DNA of 64,000 nucleotides from Agrostemma githago (lineage: Eukaryota > Streptophyta > Magnoliopsida > Caryophyllales > Caryophyllaceae), in contig OY288256.1 in assembly GCA_958450325.1 (NCBI GenBank), forward strand, positions 48,874,953-48,938,952, read 5' to 3'. The notes below the pieces were generated by a model. It was not told the DNA's origin. It saw only the letters and a program-made list of their open reading frames with translations, and searched no databases. Below are positions 57,201 to 64,000 of the stretch, in pieces. The translations under genes and the position numbers were made by a program. The stretch's first letter is position 1, and every line of letters begins with the position of its first letter.

Positions 57201-57626
57201 CTTTTCAAGAGACGCAGCAAAGAGGTTCTTGAACATGGTGGAGTCCACCCCTTTGATGGCCATGAACTCCTTGAAGGCCCGTACATGTAGTAACGGGTCT
57301 TCAGTTCCTTCGAACATAGGCAAACCGGTGAGGTTCAGGTTTGCAGGCAGCTTGTCACTTAGCGGGTTATACTCCCGACTGTTTTCCCGGTGAATGTTGT
57401 TACTCCCAGTTAAATGAACTTGTTCTTCCAGTCGGCGGACCGAGCTAACCAGTTCAGCTAAAGGTCCGGTAGTTCCGGTAGTAGGAGTCCTGTGCTCCAC
57501 CGAAGCCAATCGAGTGACGATAGCAACTTGCCCAGCCCTCATCTCATTCAGTTGGGCATCGATGTCGGTCTGCTTCTCGATCATGGCATCAACGGAGGTT
57601 TTCAGTTCAGCTAAGGCAGTTTCCAT
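51219..57626 (-). CDS. gag-pol: Gag-pol polyprotein of element H (single frame, one TGA)
   Basis: 2,135 codons. Gag: helical N-terminus (METALAELKTSVDAMIEK), capsid-type region ~100-235 (LPMFEGTEDPLLHVRAFKEF, KHPRAWYYRL), zinc knuckle ~348-361 with C-x2-H-x4-H-x4-C. Protease ~565-690 with LVDDGSVVNVLP (catalytic Asp) and LLGRPWIH. A Ser/Glu dipeptide run follows at ~925-945. RT ~1130-1390 with YVDDM at 1268. RNase H ~1400-1520. Second archaeal-like RNase H ~1550-1680 (LYFDGASNFRGFGVGI, NNAAEYEA), diagnostic of the Tat lineage. Integrase from ~1780: His/Cys finger (EVHDG, PHMNAH, CHNCQ), then catalytic residues in WGIDIIG, FISDHETHF and NGAVEAANK. Codon 1887 (51,968-51,966) is TGA where relatives have Ser after WVEAE; the frame continues to QLKRYYP at 51,219. 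Product makes and integrates the cDNA copy. Start chosen at the first ATG after the leader. Confidence 0.95.
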
Positions 57627-58852
57627 CCTGCGAGTGTGTCTGGTTGATGGTGGCCTGTCTGTAAGAACACCATGTAATCAGAAACCGAACCCAGTCTTGG
57701 AATCAAAGGAAACAGTACATCCCGAGCGACCCAAAAAGAAAGGACTGAACGGAAAAGACTCGAGAAAGACATCTAGACGGATGACTCGTGGGTGGTATGA
57801 CTTCCTTAGGATTTCAGCTTTGTGGGCCTAGTCCCGTTCGAAGGAAGGTCCACGTGAGATTACTCCCCAGACTTTTGACTCGAGTGTATGGACGGACTTT
57901 CCTTTGTAGGGGTATGCCCTACGCGGGTTGATCGTTCCTCGACAGATAAGGCGGACTCGGGAAAGGGGGGAAACTCGTGATATAAGATCGACGGAGTTTC
58001 GACGCTATAAACCCTCTACGTACTATGCAAAGATCCGACACACGGATAGACGGTAGGTCCTATAATAAGGAAGGTTTATTTTAGGAAAGTTGAAAGTTGA
58101 GGTTTGAATGCAAAATGAACGAATTTCCGAGAGTTTTGAAAACTGAAAACGGAATTTCGAAAACCGAGATTAGAATTTTGAAAAGGAAAATTCCGAAAAT
58201 CAAGGTGGTGGGGGTGGAAATTCGAGAATTAAAACGGACAACATGCCGACTACAGAAAAGGATATTTTGAGTCAAATCGTTGATCCTAAATTTCGGCGGC
58301 ATTCCGAGTTTGAAAATTGGATATTTTTGAAAAGGTGAGTCCCGAAATAGGCAGCATTTTGGGTTTTCGAAATTGGGCGTTTTGTGAAGACGGGTCCCGA
58401 AATGGACAGTATTTCGGGTTTTTCGAAAGGTGGGTATTTTTGGAAAGATGCAATTTGAAATGACGGTTTTTGAAAAATTGACACGGAAACCAAGTAGCAC
58501 ATAGTCAAACAAGCATTATAACGACGCTTATGTATGCTTTACACTAAGTCTCGGTCGGTCAAAATAGGGTCTATACCAACAACGATGGCTTTCTCATGTG
58601 ATGGACGGACTCCCTAAGCCGAGTTGGTCTTAGGACATGCCGCAAAACCGAGACGAGTTCCACCATCGATGTCTTTAGCGCACCCATGTAGGAATGCACC
58701 GTGGTATAGTGGGACGTCGGTCACAAGTAACCGGCCCGGGCAAAATTTGGGTTATGCATGAATCATTAAACTAATGCGCGTACACTAATCTACGAACGAT
58801 TTCTCTTCGAGTCTCACCCTAGGAACCCCGATGACATGTGGTACATCAGGTA
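57627..58852 (-). other. 5' leader of element H
   Basis: About 1.2 kb between primer site and gag. Shares blocks with 27,021-27,800 of the derivative. 58,081-58,512 is rich in TTTCAAAA/CGAAAT phrases, with open frames that are compositional. It probably contains packaging and translation signals; none can be pinned down. Confidence 0.6.
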
Positions 58853-58873
58853 TCCCCAGCAGAGTCGCCAAAT
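58853..58873 (-). promoter_or_regulatory. Primer-binding site of element H (tRNA-Arg type)
   Basis: Minus-strand ATTTGGCGACTCTGCTGGGG directly follows the LTR end TGTCCACA. Confidence 0.88.
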
Positions 58874-60030
58874 TGTGGACATGACGTAGGTCCACCCCGA
58901 TGCGGCGAAGCGCGGGTTTGGGTAGGCGAATGAATCTCGTGGTAAGATTGTTCTCGGGTTCGAAATTTAAGTCAAAATGGAGTCGCCACCGAATTTTGTG
59001 GTTATTCGGAACCATACGAGCCCACTCTATGTCGTTATGGGCTATACACAAAGTAAGCCCACTCCGATTTCAGAGTTTATGGGGCTCGTCCCTTTGCATA
59101 GCGATACCGATACCATCTATACCGGTAATCGTGTAAAGAATGACTCTCGTGCGCCAAGGGTTTCGGACATCCGGAAACCTAAGGTTCTGAGTAAGGGGTG
59201 AGGGTACGTGTTGGGAAGCCCACTAAGGACACCCAACCCCGCACGCACATGGCGGCCTCTACTAAGACATCGTTCGTGTTCGTGATACGCGCGCTAGTAA
59301 AATGATTAAATGATATGCAAACAGCGTTTTGACTAAGCATGCGAATTTTGCGTTAACTACGTCATTTAATGCATCTAATTAGGGTCAAAGTGGTTTAGCA
59401 TGAGAGGTTCATTTATAAAGCGTAAAAGCAAGTAAAATAAATGAAGCTCGAAAGGAAATAAAAAGCGTACAAGCTACACGGGCGGAAATACAACCCGGAA
59501 TTCACAATACAACATAAACGAAATAACATAAAATAAAGGTAGAACGGACCCGTATGAAAACTAGACCGCGAAATATGTAGATGGACTAACCCCGCTTAAA
59601 TACGTATTATGTTACGTATTAAACGAAGGACGGAAATATGAGACTGTGGCGTATTACTAGCCTAATCTCACATCCCGTAGTCTTGTCCCGACTTATCACG
59701 TCAAAGTGGTCAAAGTCGTTCTACGTGTCGTGATGTGTAGGTTTTTAAAAATGAGGAGGGTCATGCAATGGTCTAAAGTCGATAAAGAACGGGGCTCGAA
59801 ATATGTGTCCAAGCCCTCGGGTTTGCGTGTTATAAGACCCACTCGATCGAGTCATTGACTGACTCGGTCGAGTGTGTCATTAGCGTGGCTACTGACCACT
59901 TTTTGGGGTGCTACTCGATCGAGTGGCCTATGGCACTCGATCGAGTGCCCCCTGTACGAGAGGTAACTCGCCCCGTTTTATGACTTGAAATCGATAGTCG
60001 GCCTAACCAAGTACGAATATTACATGATTC
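58874..60030 (-). mobile_element. 5' LTR of element H, outer part displaced by CACTA insertion
   Basis: It aligns without gaps to 45,740-46,896 with about a dozen substitutions (for example GACGCGG/GATGCGG near the end, GCATTGCG/GCATAGCG, ATCGTGTCA/ATCGAGTCA). It ends abruptly at ACATGATTC where the 3' LTR continues GTACTTAGTGCG. The missing ~1.35 kb, with the TATA box, should be on the far side of the CACTA element. Confidence 0.93.
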
Positions 60031-60891
60031 CACTAGTACATTTAGGTCCATTGACATCGCCACAGTGCCATCAGTTTTTCTAAAAAGCTATGTACCTTCC
60101 TTTATGATGGCTATTTACATCACTTTCTTGTGAAGAAGCGATGTAGATTTTATACAATTTTTTTTTACATCGGTTATTTACATCAATTTTGAATAACCGA
60201 TGTACATACGCTATTATTGACATCGGTTGATCTATAACGATGTATTTATAACTGCTTCATTTACAACAGTTTTCGCATAACCGATGTAAATGCATTCTCC
60301 TTGAATCGATTGATCTTTAACCGACGTATTTAAAACTGATGTAACTGCCCTCTCAATATTGTCATCGCTATAGAATAAACAGATGTAAATATTATTTTCA
60401 TCATTAGAAACAAGTCAAACCCTGATAATATTATTGTAATTTGTTTTGCACGATATTGATGAATATATATTATTCTTACGCGTAAAAACAAATTACATAA
60501 AAAAAACAAGACCGTGTTAATTTATACGTGTTTATGTTCATCTATTATATAATACTAGAAAAAGAAGTTTAACGCACGATACACACACGTACACTCTCGT
60601 AGAATTAGTTCCATTGGAAACTATTAAAAGGAATCGGTTGTAAAAAGAAGAGGTGCCTTCGATGACCAAAAAAGATATATGCAAATGCAACCAGTTGTTC
60701 ACTAAAAAGAGGTGCCAAATAAAGGTACTGAGTAAAATATTTGAACCCTATTAAAATGTTTTTGCACCCATTATGAATTGAACAGATTCCAAAGACCCTG
60801 TTAATGGAACCTGATTTCAAAACTAGAGGTTCTAATGACTGCCCTTATTCTAAAAACTGGAACCCCTTTACAATCTTTACACATTTGCGTC

Positions 60892-61404
60892 TAGGGGTGT
60901 CAACGATTAGAGCCGGCTCGTAGAGTCCTCGGAATCGGCTCGATAAAAGCTCGGCTCAAGCTCGGTCAAAACGAGCTCGAGCCGAGCTTGTTCAAATCCG
61001 AGTCGAGCCCGAGCTCAGTAAGGCTCGGCTCGGAAGCTTGTTTGGGCTCGTTTTTTTAGTTTTTTACATTATAAATTTAATAATTTTAAATTCTAAAAAT
61101 TCAAAATATATGTTTATTTGATATTTATAATTATTATACTTTAAAATTTTGTAACAATAATTTTTTGTGTTTTACAAAAGTTATTTTTAGTAATATATAT
61201 ATATTTATAAAGAGATGGAAAAAATATAATGATAAACGAGTTTGGTACGAGCTCGAGCCGGACCCGAACTTTTTACGAGCCGAGCTCAAGCTTCAATTTT
61301 TTGAGCTCGACGAGTTTCTTGCCGAACCCGAACCCGAGTTCAAATTTAAGAGTCGAACCCGAGCCCACCCGAACACGAGATCAGATCGGCTCATTTACAC
61401 CCTG
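60892..61404. mobile_element. hAT-type MITE built of GAGCTCG/CGAGCC words
   Basis: Ends TAGGGGTGTCAACG and GGCTCATTTACACCCTG, with a perfect 8-bp duplication TTTGCGTC (60,884-60,891 and 61,405-61,412), the length typical of hAT elements. Both arms are rich in GAGCTCGAGCC, GCTCGGCTC and complements around an AT-rich centre. Short open frames in the right arm are by-products of the words. It nests in the CACTA region. Confidence 0.88.
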
Positions 61405-62760
61405 TTTGCGTCAATCACAATTTATAATCCCTTGACGATCTGAAATTAGAATTAGAAAATAAAAAATTAGGAAACCCAAAAACGACGAACTGATGAAGAA
61501 ACCACCGAAGACGACAAACTGACGAAGACGACGAAGAAGAAGATGACGTAGATTAAGATGATGAAGGCGACGGCAGAACCAAAGGACGAACTCCGTCTTG
61601 AATTTAATTTAAGGTAAGCTTTAACTTCGATTCCAAATCCTTTGATGAATTCTCAATGTTTTGATGCATAATCTTCTTCAAATCATTTACAAGGCATATT
61701 TGTCCCTAATTACGTATTATTATTCTTGGTATTTTGCTTTTTGTTGTGAAATTTTTGTCGATTTGTTTTGTTTGGAATCCCTAATTCGATTTGTATTATC
61801 TGGGTATTTTGCTTTACTGAAACCCTAATTCGATTGGTATTTTGCTTAAGATTAAGATTATTCTGGGTATTTTGCTTCACCACTTTCTTTTTACCCAGTA
61901 ATCACTCTCTCCCGTTTCTAAGTTAAAGTATCAATTTCTTACCCTTTTAAAGTTCATCATGTCTTAATTTAATTATGCTTTTGCTGTATAGAAATTTGAA
62001 GTTGGGCGAGTAACCCTAAATTCAACGTAATTCACCTTCTATATTGTTTCTCAGGTCTGTGGAATTACTCCCTTGGTTTTGCTTAGCACAATTTGTGTTT
62101 CTTGTGCAATTGATTTTAGGGTTTATCATTTTATTTATTATAGGGTAATTCCAAGTCTGGAAAAGATGGTGGCAGCAATCGTCAAGTATGGCGTCGTTGG
62201 AAATTGGTATGATTATGATTTTCATAACCTCCTGCTCATTATATGTTTCTTGCATTGTTTGCATGTATATTGGAGTCCAAATATTCTTACCCTCCCATTC
62301 AATTGTTTATCTTAACTATCTTCGTGTGACAGAGGTTTTGAACCATGTCAATAGATGATTGAGACAAAGGGAAATGGGAATGTAGTTTTTAGTAGTACTT
62401 CAAATGGAAGTGAATAATGAAAATGATAGATAACCCATTTGCTGTTACTTGAATTACCCGCACTTTAGTGGAGGAATCTTAGCAAAGGGTAGCACTCACT
62501 ACCTCAGACATGCAACAAATGATCAAAATTATTGACTTTTGCTACCCATAATTCGTAAAAATGAGACCTTTTCATATATAATACGGAGTAAGAAAATACA
62601 ATAAACTCCCTACCCCAAGATTTACCCCGACTTTAGCTTCCCTAAGTGATAAATAGATGAACTACGGACACAAGATGGTATGTGAATTGTGACAATTTGA
62701 ATACTAACTACTGTATTACCCTTTCCTTTTTCTCAAGACAAAGAAAGACCCTTATATGGA

Positions 62761-63083
62761 AGCCAAATTGGAGCGCGTTCCACTAACTACGGATTCCCGG
62801 TCCACTACGCCGCATCCAGCCTCCACAACCGCCAGACCAAACACCGTCTTCATCATATCTGGGACACCGAAGAATTGTCGGGTAAGATCCACTTCCACGA
62901 CCTCCACCTCCCACCTTTCACCTCACCGGACCCAAACTCCTAAACCAAGTTTCCTTCCCACCTTCAACCACTTGTCAACTCCACTCCCGAACTCCGTCAA
63001 CCCGTATTTGAACTCGTATCCCTACTCTCGCAGAAGTCCACTAAGCTCATACTCATCCATGATTACATCCTGGCTACTAAGTG
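62761..63083 (+). pseudogene. Fragment resembling zeatin O-glucosyltransferase (UGT family)
   Basis: One frame reads NYGFPVHYAASSLHNRQTKH, then KIHFHDLHLPPFTSPDPNS, a TAA (62,941-62,943), and continues TKFPSHLQPLVNSTPELRQP and LILIHDYILATKC. This matches the N-terminal domain of zeatin O-glucosyl/xylosyltransferases (family pattern PVHYVxxxTHNRQ, FHxFxxPPFxSPxPNP, FPSHLxPxFxxSxxLRxP, VIVIHDxxMA). These cytosolic enzymes glycosylate the cytokinin zeatin with UDP-sugars. Only ~105 of ~450 residues are present: the acceptor-side segment, without the start and without the C-terminal sugar-nucleotide motif. With the stop and sudden ends it is a gene fragment, possibly captured by the CACTA element, or a decayed host gene. 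Confidence 0.75.
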
Positions 63084-64000
63084 TAAGTGTTAATTTTTGT
63101 TATTTGTCTTTCATGTTTCTTCTTATTTTGGAGTCATCGTCTACTAGATTACTAGTATTTTGTAACACTAAGGTTAAGTATAATTGTTGTTGGAAACTTT
63201 AAGTGGACAATATGTTCATAGACACTATTCTTTTACATATTGGTTGTATATTCCCTCGTACGTACGAATAATCCAGCTATATAGACATGTAGCTGTACTA
63301 CTTGCTCGTTCAAAATGTGTGCTAGTAATCTATGTTTGTTTAATCAACTAAAAACTATAACTTGAGTTTATTCAAGTCGATTTCTAACCTATTTATAAAC
63401 TCACTGTAGTGACTATTTATGTAACCTCCATCCATTTGTCATACTACCCTTGTGGTAGACGCTCATTCTATAGTGGTGTTATCTCTTTTTTTGTTAACAA
63501 TGGTGTATGTTGTAGATCTTTGATTAATTGCTAATTCATTATTTAAAAAGATTTTATGTTTAGCTGAAGATACACTAAGAGCGGAACCCACATTTTTCGT
63601 GGGAGTTACATGGTCGGAGATTGGTGAGTCGGTTTATTAATATAAAAGTACGTGTAAGATGATTCTCATGCTCAAAGATATAAGGGAGATATTTGGATAT
63701 GAATGGTTAAATATATCCGTAGTTCAACTTTGGGGAAGGTATCGTGCATCTTCTATAATATTTCAACTGTCTAATTTTATTTTGTATCACTTTTTTCTAA
63801 GATGTGCACACACATATATACACACTAATTTTTTATGCTCTAACAATGTAGTTTCTTATATGAGTATGAGACTCACCTTGAAGTGACAAAAAAAATAGTC
63901 GGCCTTTTGTGCCCAAAACAACTTTGCTCATATATGCACAAGCTGCTTGAGATGAAGGAATACGTCACAACAGCCTTAAAAAAACAAGAAAATAAGAGAT
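63084..64000. other. Unassigned sequence
   Basis: AT-rich. No protein, repeat end or RNA gene recognised on either strand. Confidence 0.4.

Larger units (their letters stand above)
45740..60030 (-). mobile_element. Element H: young, nearly complete Tat-lineage (Ogre/Retand-type) LTR retrotransposon
   Basis: Minus-strand order: 5' LTR (from beyond 60,030 to 58,874), primer site (58,873-58,853), leader (58,852-57,627), gag-pol (57,626-51,219), antisense PMD1 (plus strand, 49,029-50,820), polypurine tract (48,262-48,249), 3' LTR (48,248-45,740). It lies in the gag of the Athila-like element. Its 5' LTR is interrupted at 60,031 by a CACTA transposon. The two LTRs differ at about a dozen sites over the 1,157 bp that can be compared, so insertion is recent. 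No extra sense-strand ORF precedes gag, unlike classical Ogre, which favours a Retand-like branch. Confidence 0.93.
60031..64000. mobile_element. CACTA transposon, left end (continues beyond the window)
   Basis: Begins CACTAGTACATTTAGGTCC inside the H LTR; the 3 bp before it are TTC. Within the first 330 bp there are many direct and inverted copies of ACATCGGTTA / TAACCGATGTA, a CACTA-type subterminal array. The family differs from that at 1-251. The right end is outside the window, so it is not proven that everything to 64,000 belongs to it. 60,360-60,880 and 61,405-62,760 show no recognisable gene; 61,480-61,600 is GAAGA/GACGA-rich, like a 5' UTR. Confidence 0.75.

Noticed and set aside
52122..57831. 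Plus-strand open frames of 60-130 residues across the pol region
   Set aside because: Shadows of the minus-strand gag-pol frame with no domain signal.
62073..62315. An 80-residue frame that could be an upstream exon of the glucosyltransferase fragment
   Set aside because: No similarity to the UGT N-terminus, and zeatin O-glucosyltransferases generally lack introns there.

Overview
The window is plant nuclear DNA from a repeat-rich, probably large genome. It contains no bacterial-type genes. Nearly everything recognisable is a transposable element or debris of one, stacked several insertions deep. The dominant family is Ty3/gypsy of the Tat lineage (Ogre/Retand type). It is recognised by a tRNA-Arg-type primer site, LTRs running from TGTAGACACC to TGTCCACA, a second RNase H domain in pol, and antisense genes between integrase and the 3' LTR. 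Resemblance to Retand-type elements suggests a caryophyllid eudicot, but this is a weak inference.

Layout. 1-251 is the end of a CACTA transposon. 252-9,940 is the 3' half of a plus-oriented Tat element: an antisense plant-mobile-domain gene ('PMD2', copy A), a ~60-bp tandem array split by an Athila-like solo LTR, a polypurine tract and the 3' LTR. 9,941-14,186 is a minus-oriented relative (shrunken gag, leader, primer site, 5' LTR) into which the first element probably inserted. 14,187-25,851 holds two inverted LTR copies flanking an integrase tail and an antisense cassette of two genes ('PMD1' and 'PMD2', copy B), followed by an RT/RNase H fragment. 25,846-43,599 is another copy of the cassette (copy C). 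It is broken by a 5.2-kb Tat deletion derivative (target duplication CCTAT), by a Cassandra TRIM with 5S-rRNA-like LTRs that itself holds a 3.5-kb solo LTR, and by a 4.8-kb solo LTR that itself holds a 1,000-bp Mutator-like MITE. At 43,600 an Athila-like element begins. It is cut at 45,740 by a young, nearly complete Tat element ('H', minus strand), whose 5' LTR is cut at 60,031 by a second CACTA element running off the right edge. That last stretch contains a hAT MITE and a degenerate fragment resembling a zeatin O-glucosyltransferase.

Element H is the best-preserved coding unit. Gag, protease, RT, RNase H, a second (archaeal-like) RNase H and integrase lie in one 2,135-codon frame broken by a single TGA. 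An antisense PMD1 gene with its own TATA box, one phase-0 intron and a 3' UTR converges on it. Its two LTRs look about 99% identical by eye over the visible 1.16 kb.

Three things deserve most attention. First, most LTR types here carry a family-specific array of short near-palindromic words, usually just upstream of the TATA box, and in the B/C family the same word sits upstream of the TATA box of the antisense PMD1 gene. Second, one Tat family carries two different antisense PMD genes in tandem. Third, a glucosyltransferase fragment may have been captured by a CACTA element.
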